64,000 nt of DNA from Chrysopilus asiliformis (GCA_964034945.1 OZ035962.1:67904274-67968273), one strand, 5' to 3'; positions 35,628 to 46,833 are shown, counted from the stretch's first letter. Made by a program: numbers and translations. The notes: generated from the sequence alone by a model not told the origin.

Positions 35628-36388
35628 AGCTGCTATCAGGGAACAACTATTATATAGAATGGAAAGTAAGGCCTTTCCTCATTAACTTCCACTAGAGTAA
35701 GCACTACACTATAGAAATCGGGTTTTTTATCTCACTTCCCCTTTCTGCTGTCATACACTCGACCAAAAAAACTCAAATAGAATTCCCTTTTACAATACAT
35801 ACAGAAAAGTGCTGGCACTTTTGTTTACATTTTGCATGACATTTCATTGCAACATTGATTCATTTCATTGCAACGATTGATTTTGATGGATAATCACATT
35901 TCAGCGTGTTAACATTGCATAATTTCACATTAAAATGAATAAATCACAAATTCACCACTATTTAGTGAAGGAATATTCCGCTAATTCCATTAAAAACCCA
36001 AACAGAAAGTTTTTTCGAGTCCCATCAACAACAGAAAGGTAAAGTATAACGAAAGATCGACAGAATTGCACATGAACGGGCCTTAAAACAATTAAAAACT
36101 AAAACTAAATTAAATTTAACACCTTTCAACACATAAGAATATCACTAATATTTAATGGAAATATCAAATTCTCCATAAAACATTTCCATTATCCGATTTT
36201 GTTTTGATTTGTTTTCATTTCAAGTGACACATGGGAATCCATATTGCCACACACCACCAAATCGCTCAGTGTTCATGTACACTGTCATGTAACAGCTATA
36301 GAAATCCTCGGATGTACGCTCCCAACACAAAAAATTTTGTTAGAGCTTTCCATTCTATAATAGTAATTGTTCCCTGCTGCTATAGAGA
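35628..36388 (+). mobile_element. Inverted-repeat element with degenerate THAP exon
   Basis: 35628-35667 (GCTATCAGGGAACAACTATT, TAGAATGGAAAG) and 36349-36388 are inverted copies. Between them, ATG 35935 opens a 35-codon exon with NSIKNPNRKFFRVPS before a GAAAG|GTAAAG donor. That block resembles the start of a THAP domain, but the zinc-binding cysteines expected upstream are absent (Tyr at the position where Cys is expected). Likely a decayed P-like or THAP-bearing transposon. Confidence 0.4.
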
Positions 36389-36475
36389 GGTTCTCGCCGG
36401 GATTTGCTCTCATGTGGAGCGGCACCTTAATGGTTAAAGATAGCAGTCGCCGAAGTAAGAAGTAGGGGAAACATT

Positions 36476-37129
36476 GGGCGCATCCAACTACCAGAGCGGC
36501 TCAGCATCGCTCTAGAGCGAAAAAGGTGCTCAGTTACTGAACGCAATCGCTACAGAGCGGCTCAACTGAGCAGCTCACATTTTTTCTGAGCGTAAAAGAA
36601 CTCCGCTCAGTAGCTGAGCAAATGTCAAATGAAGAATTACAGAACCTCAATTCATGTCTAAAAACGACGACGGAAATACATAAATGGTGTTATTTATAAT
36701 ATTTATAGTTATTTATGTTATTTATAATACGGGAAGCCTCATGGAAGTTCTTGCTGAGCAAACGGGAATGGAAATAGTCGGCGTTGCGGAAAATGTTGGC
36801 GAAAGAGTTCGGGAGTGTACTTCGGCATAGTCACCTCAAAATAATCCCGGTTTCTTTCGGGTGCCGCATTCCGGATTGGGGCGACTTCAACTGAAGTATT
36901 ACACTCTTCAACCAAAAGTGAAATAGCTTCCAGATTTATCGTATCAGAAGCACAAATTTCTAACATTACGGAGATAATTACATCGCGGTCCATCTTGAAC
37001 AATAATTTCTTTCAATGACAGCTCATATATAAATGGGCGGTGCATTCAGGACACAAAATGCTGCTCAGCTGAGCATTTTTTTGACAGCTGAGCTTCGCTC
37101 CAGAGCCGCTCTGGTAGTTGGATGCGCCC
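36476..37129 (-). mobile_element. PIF/Harbinger-derived element, copy 2
   Basis: Perfect inverted ends GGGCGCATCCAACTACCAGA and its complement ending GGATGCGCCC. ATT (or CATTG if the ends are counted shorter) is repeated on both flanks. Internal GAGCGGCTCAGCATCGC and GCTGAGC motifs are reiterated. It holds the minus-strand ORF 36739-37002. Copy 1 is at 31475-31963. Confidence 0.7.
36739..37002 (-). pseudogene. Harbinger-like short ORF, copy 2
   Basis: 87 codons, MFKMDRDVIISVMLEICASD ... NRDYFEVTMPKYTPELFRQHF ... FPFPFAQQELP. Aligns end to end with the ORF at 31616-31870, with substitutions but no gap apart from the first three residues. No DDE catalytic domain. It may be the N-terminal portion of a PIF/Harbinger transposase or accessory protein retained in a deletion derivative. 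Confidence 0.5.
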
Positions 37130-37504
37130 ATTGAGTCATTACAAAAAACAAATATAATTAAAAATCGCTTGCCGCTACGACTCATAGTTTGTCTGTAATA
37201 TTATTTTCCATTTTAAAAAAAGTGACACGTGTAGGACGATTTAGCATTTTATATACAAGATGAAAACTATAATGAAGTACATACAAGTGTCCTCAATCAA
37301 GTTCCTTTATATCGAAAATATGTTCCAATATGTTCCAAAGTAAAGTAAAGAAAGATAGAAAAAATTAAAATATGTCAGTGATAAAAATTAAACTCGTAAC
37401 AAAAATCAAGTGATGTGAGAAATTACGAATGATGTCATGCTATGCATTAAATTGATTATTTTGCAACCCATTTATATAATGACAAAAAAAATTGAAAATC
37501 TCAC
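37130..37504. other. Intron, nothing recognised
   Basis: Plain AT-rich sequence between the Harbinger-derived element and the donor of exon D. Confidence 0.45.
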
Positions 37505-37660
37505 CTGAAATAGTGCCTGATCCACCTTGGCTGATGCTGGAATCTGCACCTTATAGACACGTTGATCGAATTCCGGACTTTGATCATTGACATCTTCCAC
37601 TGAAATTACAACACGAGTCGTAGACGACAGCTGTGGTACACCATTATCAGCGACGGTAAT
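37505..37660 (-). CDS. kug: Fat-like cadherin, exon D (EC linker DVNDQSPEF)
   Basis: Phase 0 to phase 0 exon of exactly 52 codons, acceptor TTTGACAG, donor CAG|GTGAGA. It completes one EC repeat (ITVADNGVPQLSSTTRVVISV), carries the calcium linker VEDVNDQSPEF and starts the next repeat (RVYKVQIPASAKVDQALFQ). The DVNDQ variant replaces the usual DxNDN asparagine with glutamine. The next exon, 15009-15375, continues directly with VLAIDNDSGENG after a 22.1 kb transposon-rich intron. Confidence 0.9.
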
Positions 37661-38108
37661 CTGTCAAAGTCACCGGCGAAAAAACAAAATCATAGAAAAT
37701 CATGTATGTAGGTAGGTGCGACATTCGAAAAAAAGAAAATAAAATCGCTATAGGTATGCAGGGATTTTTTTTTATATATAGCAGATAATCGTATAGTTTG
37801 CGCATATATGTATATTATATGGTTTATTTTTACGAGAGAGGTTATAATACTATGGGAATGTATTCAATCTGAAGGAGATATATGAGAGCGATATATTCAA
37901 GGTAAGCGATAGTGGAATGAGGAACTGGGAAATGAAGCAAAGTGACAGTAGTGAGTATTGGTAGTGAGGAAAACAGGGGAATGACTGTGAAAAAAGGATA
38001 AAAGGTATAGAAATTGTAATGGGAATGGACATGGAAGGTACATCGCTCAATTGAATGTCACGTCGCAAACAGAACGACTTGCCGTGTATCGAATTTATTT
38101 CAATTTAC
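37661..38108. other. 448-nt intron between exons C and D
   Basis: GTAAAT donor after exon C and TTTGACAG acceptor before exon D; no repeat recognised inside. Confidence 0.6.
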
Positions 38109-38170
38109 CTCCAATATGTGTTCCGATTGATTTTCACGGTCCAATTTCCTTGCTGTTGTTGTTATAATAC
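38109..38170 (-). CDS. kug: Fat-like cadherin, exon C (62-nt small exon)
   Basis: A 62-nt exon between a TTCCTCTTACAG acceptor and the donor GAG|GTAAAT. With the phase-1 base from exon B it encodes GIITTTARKLDRENQSEHILE, the middle of an EC repeat with the conserved LDRE calcium-site motif. It ends in phase 0 and is followed after a 448-nt intron by exon D (ITVADNG...). It is too short for ORF scanning and was found by completing the cadherin repeat. Frame continuity with both neighbours makes it secure. Confidence 0.88.
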
Positions 38171-39644
38171 CTGTAAGAGGAATAGAGAAAATTATATACC
38201 ATTGCCATATAATTCAGTTTAATTAATCGTTTTGCCAAAGTTGATGTCAATTGATGTGTATAAATGGTACTTTAGCCCACGGGATTATAAAGTTAAACAG
38301 AGATAGATTCACATGGGAACCGATTTCATATAATATAGGGCGGGGTGGGCGAGAATGTAGCGGAATGAAATGATGGGCACTAAATGTGAAACAGATAGAA
38401 ATCGCATAATTCTAAAGGATTCATCTACCCTATTCTGACCGTTACGCTACCATAATATTACACCTAATCTAATGACATTCATCCAACGCCCTCTCCTCGT
38501 CCACCACTTCAAGCCCATTCACAACCAACCGACAACGGCCAAATAATCAATCTAGAATTGCGGCAATAGTATATAGAATGATCAAATCAAAATGGCAAAC
38601 GGGAAGAAGAATGGAATGTCTATATTCGTTCCCCTCACCCCATAGGCATTGGTTAGTCACAGTCATGTAATTAATTTTCCTGGTGGTTAACAAGAAAAAG
38701 GGGATCCTTAAAAGCTGAATGATGAGGCAGGTGTATATATAGATATAGTACGATTATATCATGTTCAACGGGATTTGTTGGAGCGAATTATTGCGGATCC
38801 AGAAGTCAGCAAGTTTTTGCTCAGTGGCGCGGAAGACAAAAAAAGGGGGAAATTATCCTTGGCAGAGAGGGAGTTCCGTTGGTCTCATTAATTTTTGGAT
38901 TCGTCCTTGCAATTTCAGATGATAGCGTCTGACGGCTTGATGAAACAACAGATAGAAAAATATAAATAGAATGAAATACTTCTCTTTTTATGTTTTCCCC
39001 ATTTAACTTTTGTAAAGACATGTCTCAACAAAATGTATAATTTTAAGATCAGATTTCAATGCCTATTTCAGGTTAAATTTTCAACACTAGAGGTTAATAA
39101 ATTTACGTATACATAAATCTCACTAAATATGTCTGAGGAATCTTCAGTTTTATTAATCAAGAGTTTAATTTGAAAATAAAATTAATCGATTCTTTTCTAT
39201 CCGACTGCATCGAAGGCACTTTTTTTTTGTTTATTCTTAACAGTGTTTGAGTTTCTGCTACAGTTAAAATGTCTTGTTCATTTTTCATGAAAGATTCATC
39301 CGGTCATAGTGATAATCCTAGGAATGTCTCAACAAAGGAAAACTTGTTCACTTTATATATTATATATATATACATGACCATACATCCTGAATTGTCTGGG
39401 GAAGCCCAAAATGCCGGAAACTTAAGTTTTTGTTCCAGATTATTCAATTTATGTTAATAATTTTTGAAATGCGATCACTAAATATGCAAAATACTCTCTA
39501 CTTCACATGGTAGTTGCTACAATTAATTTTTTATTCGCCTCCGGTGCTTTTTTCGACATATTTTTACCTCGGGCGCATATGGCTCGAAAACTTCCATATG
39601 CGACGCATTTCTTTTTACTGAAATTTTTGTTATTTTGTCAGTTG
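38171..39644. other. Intron, nothing recognised
   Basis: First part of the 22.5 kb intron. No supported gene or element. Confidence 0.4.
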
Positions 39645-40683
39645 TATACAGAAAAAACATATGGGACCAAAATTGCATGCTCCAGTCCCATATTTATGGG
39701 AAAAAACGCCATAGTGGTCAATTATGGGAGTCATTCCTATAAAGAAATTGTGACTGTTCCCAAATTTTGTAGAACACATCCCAACAACAAAAAAATGCCG
39801 TATTATTTTTTTGTGTAATCATTTTCAAAATTATGGGAGGACGTGCTGTAATTGCTAGACATGTTACGACAAAAAATTGAGGAACATTCCTTTTTATAAG
39901 GGACTCAATCCTCAAATGAAAGGAATGAGTCCTATAAAACGTTGTAGTGTCTGAATATATTATTGGACTCTCTCCGATATATACGGAAGATTTTCTAATT
40001 TGAATCCTATAATTATAGCACCAAGGTCTATCCGAATAGGATTGAATACTCTTTTATTGGATCCTGTCCAATCAAAAAGCGACAGACGAATTTTCGAGTT
40101 ATCGGATATACGATATAGGGAAGTTCGAGGGATTTAAAAATATTCGAAATATCAAACAACTCGAGTAATAAAACGCCCAGTAATTAAAAAATTTCTCCGA
40201 CACAAGTGTTAGAGTGCGGTAGTAGGCAGGTCCAAATTATATAAACCACGAGTTCGCGAATCTTATGCATCGAATTATAATCAAAAAAAAAATTGGTTTG
40301 AATTACCATATTTGCTGAATCCTATTTGCATAGGAAGGAGTCTGCTAACACTTAGGATGCGTTCCAATTTTTTATAGGACTAAGCCTAGCAAAATATTGG
40401 AGTCACGTCTAAATACAATGGAAACAATTCCATTCCTTAATATAGCATTATTTCCCCATCAGTATAGGAATGTCTCCAGTAAAAACTAGGAACGGGTGCT
40501 ACTTTTGTTGGAATGTGTCCATTCTTCACTTAGCGGTATATACATAGTAATGCTTCCAAGAAAACTAGGACTAGTTCCAATATTTGTGGAAGCCTTTGCT
40601 ACAAAATGGTGTAACGAGTCCTCTAAGCGCTTTCTTAGGTTCTATAGGAACATTTCCTATGCGGATTTTTTCCGTGTATATAA
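39645..40683. mobile_element. TATACAGAAAAAA element built of degenerate TCCTATA/AGGA units
   Basis: Left end TATACAGAAAAAACATATGG, right end GATTTTTTCCGTGTATA. Inside is a degenerate array with a period of roughly 25-40 nt of paired motifs such as GGAATGAGTCCTATAA, GAATCCTATTTGCATAGGAA, TTATAGGACTAAGCC and TAGGACTAGTTCCAATA. Total size (1.04 kb) and terminal motif match 30214-31248, but the internal motif differs. A fragment with the same units is at 42290-42415. Confidence 0.5.
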
Positions 40684-41010
40684 AACTAAAAAGTGCTTAA
40701 AAGGACTTTTCTTAGATTTAAGACTAAAATCTTTGCGCCGCATTTGGCTTTTGAAAAAAAAATCGCTTGCGGCGGATATTAACTACTTTTTCGAATTTTA
40801 AATTTTTAGCAACTAAAAAAAAATCACAGTACAGTATTACCCGCTTCACCGACCCGTTTATTCGCAGTACTCGCGTTGCTTCACACGATATTAACACTTT
40901 TCTTATTGCAAGTATATTAACACGGATAATAGCTATTCTCCGTTTATGTTCTTGGCAAGTTAGGTATTAGGTAGATACTAGAAAAAGTCTCTCCAATACC
41001 TGAACATATA

Positions 41011-41144
41011 TCTGTGGCAACAAGTCATAAGGGCCTAAGTTGATTTTCAGATCAAGATAAAACGATCTGTATTTACTTTAATAGACAGAGCAATTTGGCT
41101 TAGCCTAAAAACAGACTTAGGCCCTTATGACTTGTTGCCACAGA
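41011..41144. mobile_element. Small TA-flanked MITE
   Basis: Perfect inverted ends of about 31 bp, TCTGTGGCAACAAGTCATAA / TTATGACTTGTTGCCACAGA, directly between TA dinucleotides (41009-41010, 41145-41146). 134 bp, non-coding, Tc1/mariner-type target. Confidence 0.75.
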
Positions 41145-41146
41145 TA

Positions 41147-42838
41147 TTATTCTAGTTTTTATTCTAGTTATCGTACTTTTTAGGTTAAAAGCCTAAAAAA
41201 ATCAAACATAAGCGAAAAAATGATTATTTTCGGTCTTTATAATCTTCAAGCATTGAGAATCAATCAAGTATGCAAAATCTAGACTCAAAAACCATGTTAA
41301 TCTGTCTAATGATTTCTGGAACATAAAATATATATTACACACCAGAACAACAAAATAATTTTTATTAAGAGCACTTGTTATTAAAAAAATCTTCATTTTT
41401 TTGGTCGGAACATTCTTTGCAAAAAAGATATTCATCAAAGTTTCACTATCGAAAGGAAATTTCGCAATTGTTTATATGGAAAAAGCTCGGTACACCAAAT
41501 GACATTTCTTCTTACTTTTTCGTAAAAGGCGATAAAAACAAAAAGAAAAAAATGAGATATTTTTCAGTTGCCTTGAAACCAGAATTTTGTAAAAAGGAAA
41601 TTTAACGAAAATTTTATGCAAATCGGGTTTTTTTTTAAAAACCCCCGCTTTCGAAGATTACATTCTTGTGTTACCGTTCTTGTGTAAAGGAGCTTCAAAG
41701 ATTTCTGTCTCGAATGAATGTCTCAATTAAAACTTTAAACTTCAAATGTTTTTAAGTCCATTCAACTATATTTATAAACTCGAGATAATTTAAATATGTG
41801 TATTCCTGGTTATAAGTTTAACCGATTGTGTATTTTTAGGCGAACTGTTTCATGAACGCCCCTTTCAGTAAATCGATCAGCTTTCAGCAGCTACAAAATT
41901 AGAAGAAAATGCCGAAAATCAGTGTAAAATCAAAATTAATTAAAATATGGGAACAATTGGCACAAAAGAAAATTGTTATTGTTGCAGCGCAGCTAAATTT
42001 TACAATTTCTCGACATTTCTGTATTTGACATTTGCGTAAGTTGAAATCGTCGCGAGAACTTAAGAGGGTTGCGTAAAATATTTTCCATGCGGATTTTAAT
42101 AGCTCTTTTACGAAGTGGTAAACTTATGCTAGCATCAGACATGGCTACTTTTGCTGCATAGCACGAGGAAAAACTGTGCAGCGGCTGTGTCGCAGTACAG
42201 TTTTTGTTCGTGCTGCGCAGTAAAAGTAGCTATGTTAATTCTCAATTACCCTTTTGACGTAAGGAACCAATTTTTTGTCTAATAGATTTGTAAATGTCTG
42301 AATTGATTATTGGATTCTCTCCTATATATATGTGCGACATTCTCATTTGAAATAGCATCGTTCCAATAATTATAGCACCCTGTCCTATCCGAATAGGATT
42401 GATCCTATGTACAAATCACGCTGTGAGTACAGATCACGCTGTTTACGAGACTTTTAAGAGCACGAATACGATTAATTCTCAAATACGTACGAAAATTGAA
42501 TTACCTTTTTGACGTAAAAAATGGAAAAACCCCAATTTTTCGTTTAATAGATTTGTAAATGCCCACAAAACATACACAAAAAAATAGAATTAAGTTTATA
42601 TACTCGTACAGCAATAACACAAAGCTTTTCTGGTGTAGGGAGGAGTAGTTAGTTTCATGTCGACAACAAAGTTTTCAAATAAAACTGTCTGTGTTTACAT
42701 TAGAATGCATTTTCGGTATTCATGAGGGATGGTAAATAAAAGCTACAAGTGCATAGTAAAGCAAAAGAATATATATGGTCACCAAATGAATAGTTTATAC
42801 TGTTTGGAAAGCACAAGACTTTGTTGAAACTAAATGCG
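41147..42838. other. Intron with a hairpin and a repeat fragment
   Basis: 42139-42235 is a hairpin with about 42-nt arms (CATGGCTACTTTTGCTGC / GCGCAGTAAAAGTAGCTATG). 42290-42415 (ATTGGATTCTCTCC, TCCTATCCGAATAGGATTGA) repeats part of 39645-40683. The rest is not recognised. The LTR element's TGCG target copy is at 42835-42838. Confidence 0.5.
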
Positions 42839-43615
42839 TGTGGTGTGTAGATGGTGGAGGTAATGGAGAACACAAACAAAACACTTTCAATCCTTCTTTT
42901 TTATATCTTTATTTTAACACATGACTTCCTTTAATCTTCTTTTATAACTCTGCTTTTAAACTAGACTTTAAAAACTTTACTTTGAAAACTTTACTTCTTA
43001 AACTAGCTCTGCCAAAACTTAACTCTAGACTTTCTCGATTCAGACTGTTTGATTATTACTTGACTTATCTTACTCGACTGACATTACTCGACTTATATTA
43101 CTCCACTCTTCATCAGAACTTATTAAAAACTAACTCCCTTAAGTTTACAATTACTTACTTTTATAACTAGTCTATGCGGAAGTTGAATTCTTCCGCTTAC
43201 ATAAATGTTACGATATTCTTAAAAAACATATTCATTTATTATGAAAACATTTCAAGGTCTTTCCTAGCCTAATGGTTTTATTTCCGATCAGCACTTCATT
43301 TCATTTCATGCCCGTGAATTCTACCTTCTGCTGAGTCGACAAAACTTAGGTGCATTGGATTGCCTCACTGAATTGCATGAATGACTTAATTGTGATAATG
43401 ATACAACAATTGTTTATGTTATCGTATTTCAGTTCTTGTGTTTAAACATCTGTCGTTCCGTGTTTGGACATTTGACCGATTTTTTAAATAGCTCATAATC
43501 AAATTAGGAAATCCAATTACATCTGTTTTCAAATAGTTGACTAAATTATATCTAAGAAATGAAGCTTAATTGTTTTTATCAATGACCATTATGAATGATC
43601 ATTAGAATCCTAACA
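42839..43615 (-). repeat. 3' LTR
   Basis: 777 bp; on the minus strand it begins TGTTAGGATTC and ends CACACCACA, the TG...CA rule. AATAAA lies at 42908-42913 (minus). The 62-codon ORF across it is only LTR sequence. Confidence 0.95.
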
Positions 43616-43628
43616 TACCATCCCCCTT
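43616..43628 (-). other. Polypurine tract
   Basis: On the minus strand AAGGGGGATGG lies immediately upstream of the 3' LTR (then TA, TGTTAGG). This is where plus-strand synthesis would be primed. Confidence 0.7.
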
Positions 43629-43900
43629 GAAAAAAGAAAATGTCGCAGACATTTTCGTAAAAATTATAGTTTAACTATCTTTATATTTCATAATGTCTTA
43701 TACAGTATATATTAAGTTTTTTGTCATAAACTTAATGTCCAGAACAAATAGTATTTTACATTATCAAAAATTAAACAATTTCATATTTCTTATTGACTAT
43801 AGAAAATTTTTCCTTTATGACGTATCTAATTATATATTTATATTAATGTTATTACCTTTGTTCGTGAATTTTGGTTAAGCTCTTTTTTATCAAATTAATT

Positions 43901-45835
43901 TTATTTGTTGTGTATCTTTACGATTTTCGGTGTTGTTAACCTAATTGGTATTCGATTAAAGTGACCGGGTACCGAATCTAAATTATCTATTGTTATAGGG
44001 ACACTATTTGTGGCTTCTTCATAATTTGCCTCGGTAGATATTGAAGTGTTTATTGGCATTTCGTTAATGATTGGGCGTGAAATTTCTAGTTTAGGTCGAT
44101 TTAACTTTCTATTGTACAAAACCTTGTTTTCGTGCCTTGGTTGCCTGGTTTTGTATTTTATACAGGTTATGCCTATGATCAAACATATTAGAATAAAAAT
44201 TAGTATACCTATTAACCCATATTGAATTATTTGGGTAATTTCGTGTTTTTCATGCCTCTTTTTATTTTCCAGGTCAGAAATATCTTTTTCAATTTCTAGT
44301 ATAGATTTACTTTCTTTTGCAAATATATCTTGATACTTAAAGGAATCTACTAGATTAAATGTTGAGTCGTTGCTTATTGTATAGTTTAAGTTTTGTAACT
44401 GGGTAAAGTTAATTTTGGGGATAAAATTTTGAAATTGACGTGGTTGAGATGCAGATAGTTTTGTTTCGAAATCATTCTCAAAAGGGATTAACAAATTTCC
44501 CAATGTAAAACTACATGATTTACTTAGTTTGATGATACCCTGCCCCATTAGTTTTATTTGTTTTGTATTTTCGTTACATGTTGCCTGGAATAATCTTTCA
44601 TCTTCGAAAAAGAAAAACCAATTGTTTTTCGATATGAGTTTAACTAGCAACTCTTGTTTACCGAATACTATTTTGTGGTTACATGGACTTTGTGAACCTG
44701 TGTCATTTGTTTCTATTATCTTATCGTTTAAAAAACATGTCTGAGGTTCGGATTGTAAATATTTTGGTTGATTGTGGGAACATAAATATATTCTTTCCCC
44801 TTGTGACCGTTTAATTTGTTCGCATTTTCTATAAAACTCGTCAGATTCTAATTTGATCACCCTATCCGAATTTGAACTGTTCAAAATATAAGAAATTTTA
44901 GTATCGATAATAGAGTATTTGTTTTCTTCCAATTTTTTGGGAATAATGTAAACTTTACTGACGTCAAAAAAGTTCTTTTCAGGTAGGGGAATTTTAATTT
45001 TTATTAGTATTGTGCCGTTTACATGAAAAGATTCTATTGTCATCATCTGTGTTAGCAATTGATAATTTAATATAGATGGTTCTTTGTTGACATAATTCTG
45101 AATCCTGGTACTTATTGTCATTAAATCTGTAGGTTTTAGAATGAGTGGGTGTAATTTGTTCATATTTATTGCATTAATGATAGTAAAGAGATCGGACTGG
45201 GTTTGAAATACAGCATTAAGCCTCATTAGAATGTATGTCGTTATCTCATTTATTCTGACTTGTAGATGAATATCCTGTGATTCTCGCATTAAGTACTCCC
45301 TATTCTTTTTTACAAAGTCAACAAAGGTGTTTATTTTTTCTACCATGCGTGACTGTTTCTTCGATAATTCTTGTATCGGTTTCGAAAGTTGTTCAAAATT
45401 TGATTTTATTAACGTTATTTGTTTTTTCATTATATCTACTTGCTCGTTATCGCGTTCTTCCAAAGTATCTAATCGATTATAAATTTCTTGTGCCTCATAG
45501 GAATCCATCGTTCCAAAAACCTTATTTAGGACCCATCCTCCTAGATTTATCAGCCCTCTTTTCCGTATTCGTTTGGGTTCCTGGTTTCCGAAAAAAAATT
45601 CTAATTCCTTGCTTCGTACCTGTATTTCCTGGATTAAAAATTCGATGTCTTGTTCCCAATGGTGACATTCCTCATCATTAAATACACTTTCCCTAGTGGA
45701 ACACAAGGTAGCCATTGCCTTCTCACAAGTCTTCACAAATTCCAATGTGCCTGACCAGTTTGGGTTACGTAGTTTTGTTACCACCGTCCAGGATTGCTCG
45801 TATACGTAGGTTCTTCCTAGTGGTTCTAAAAACAT
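43901..45835 (-). CDS. env: Envelope fusion protein (env)
   Basis: 644 codons from ATG 45835. Visible features: a furin-type site RIRKR at residues 89-93 followed by GLINLGGWVLNKVFG, the fusion-peptide pattern of errantivirus and baculovirus F-type proteins; a heptad-like stretch (about 125-190); one membrane segment at about 538-557; and an 87-residue cytoplasmic tail. The frame stays open 44 codons upstream to 45967 and includes the hydrophobic SFLGLIWIVAG, a likely signal peptide, so the ATG at 45835 is probably not the true start. In gypsy-class elements env is made from a spliced RNA; AG acceptors at 45931-45932 and 45913-45914 would join this frame to an upstream exon. It is intact as read. 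Confidence 0.88.
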   Translation of the reverse strand: MFLEPLGRTYVYEQSWTVVTKLRNPNWSGTLEFVKTCEKAMATLCSTRESVFNDEECHHWEQDIEFLIQEIQVRSKELEFFFGNQEPKRIRKRGLINLGGWVLNKVFGTMDSYEAQEIYNRLDTLEERDNEQVDIMKKQITLIKSNFEQLSKPIQELSKKQSRMVEKINTFVDFVKKNREYLMRESQDIHLQVRINEITTYILMRLNAVFQTQSDLFTIINAINMNKLHPLILKPTDLMTISTRIQNYVNKEPSILNYQLLTQMMTIESFHVNGTILIKIKIPLPEKNFFDVSKVYIIPKKLEENKYSIIDTKISYILNSSNSDRVIKLESDEFYRKCEQIKRSQGERIYLCSHNQPKYLQSEPQTCFLNDKIIETNDTGSQSPCNHKIVFGKQELLVKLISKNNWFFFFEDERLFQATCNENTKQIKLMGQGIIKLSKSCSFTLGNLLIPFENDFETKLSASQPRQFQNFIPKINFTQLQNLNYTISNDSTFNLVDSFKYQDIFAKESKSILEIEKDISDLENKKRHEKHEITQIIQYGLIGILIFILICLIIGITCIKYKTRQPRHENKVLYNRKLNRPKLEISRPIINEMPINTSISTEANYEEATNSVPITIDNLDSVPGHFNRIPIRLTTPKIVKIHNK

Positions 45836-46309
45836 GTCTGACGGTTCTAAATATTCAATTTCGTAGGCCTTTTCTGCCCTTGTAACGTCCCCCGCTACTA
45901 TCCAAATTAATCCTAAAAACGAAAATTCATCTATAAAATTTGTTGTTTTTCCCTTTTTTCTTTTGTTTTATTTAAACCGTTAACATGAACATTTGGGTTA
46001 ATGAAAAAAAATTTTAATAATTGTGGTAATGTCTCCATTTTAATGTGTTTGCATTATTTTTTGTTGTTGACCCATTTATTTTTGCAATGTGATATTGCTG
46101 AAATTAATTTCTTAACGTTTGATTTTGAAACGTTTAATGTAAGGGTTTTGTATTTTATGCTGATTGCTAAAAATTTCTTGTTCCCTGGTTACCCATTCTA
46201 TTAATGCTCGATTTCAGTTTCACGTTAAACTTCGAACACTTAACATCGTTTTCCAACCGTTGGTTTTTGTTCCTGTTTTTTTTTTTTCTTATAAAAATTT
46301 TTATTAAAA

Positions 46310-46705
46310 ATGTTGCGTGCCGCCACTTATCTGCAAAACAATCTTGTCGTGATCGTGCATCGCGGTCACATTTCTTGTTTGGAGCTAGGAGACAACATCT
46401 TACTTTGTAGGGATTGTCATTTGGATGAGCTGACCGAGCTTTTGAAACCAGTACTTGAGTTTTATTGGCGGCCGCCTCCCGGGGTCGAATGGCCCTCCCT
46501 GTATGATGAAATTGAGATGGTAGCAGGCGACGTCAAATTTCCATTCGTCGTGATAGAAAAACATCTCGGGAGTGCGCATTGTTTCAACTTAAACCGCGAG
46601 GAGTCGGAGTCTTTAGACGAGATATGTGACGCCGCCGAAGCTGACAAAGCTGATGTTTCCGGCCTAGGTTATGATTTCCGGCTAGACTCGATACATTGGT
46701 CTTAA
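46310..46705 (+). CDS. Opposite-strand ORF inside the LTR element, unknown function
   Basis: 131 codons, ATG at 46310 in a good AAAAATG context, TAA at 46703. Composition is clearly different from the AT-rich element around it (GC-rich codons such as GTC, GCC, GAC). The protein starts MLRAATYLQNNLVVIVHRGH, has a CxxC-type pair (LLCRDCHLDELTELL), a Pro-rich turn (YWRPPPGVEW), and an acidic C-terminal part (REESESLDEICDAAEADKAD) ending SIHWS. No membrane segment. AATAAA at 46834-46839 lies 130 nt downstream. TATAAAA at 46290 is too close to the ATG to be its obvious promoter. I do not recognise the family. It could be a captured host gene, an accessory (for example antisilencing) gene, or chance; composition and poly(A) signal argue against chance. 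Confidence 0.55.
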   Translation: MLRAATYLQNNLVVIVHRGHISCLELGDNILLCRDCHLDELTELLKPVLEFYWRPPPGVEWPSLYDEIEMVAGDVKFPFVVIEKHLGSAHCFNLNREESESLDEICDAAEADKADVSGLGYDFRLDSIHWS

Positions 46706-46833
46706 TTTGCCGAACCAGTGGACTTCAACAATTGCGGCCTCATACGATTTTATTATTATGATTATTATATATTTTTTTTTTTTTGTAAAAATTTATGTAA
46801 TTATTTTGTATCCGTCAAAATTCCTCTTTCCAA

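Noticed and set aside
42982..43170. 62-codon ORF repeated at 55034-55222
   Set aside because: Both copies are simply the LTR sequence, so duplication does not indicate a gene.
46204..46410. Hydrophobic 68-codon + strand ORF upstream of the opposite-strand gene
   Set aside because: It overlaps that ORF in another frame, is T-tract derived and has no motif.
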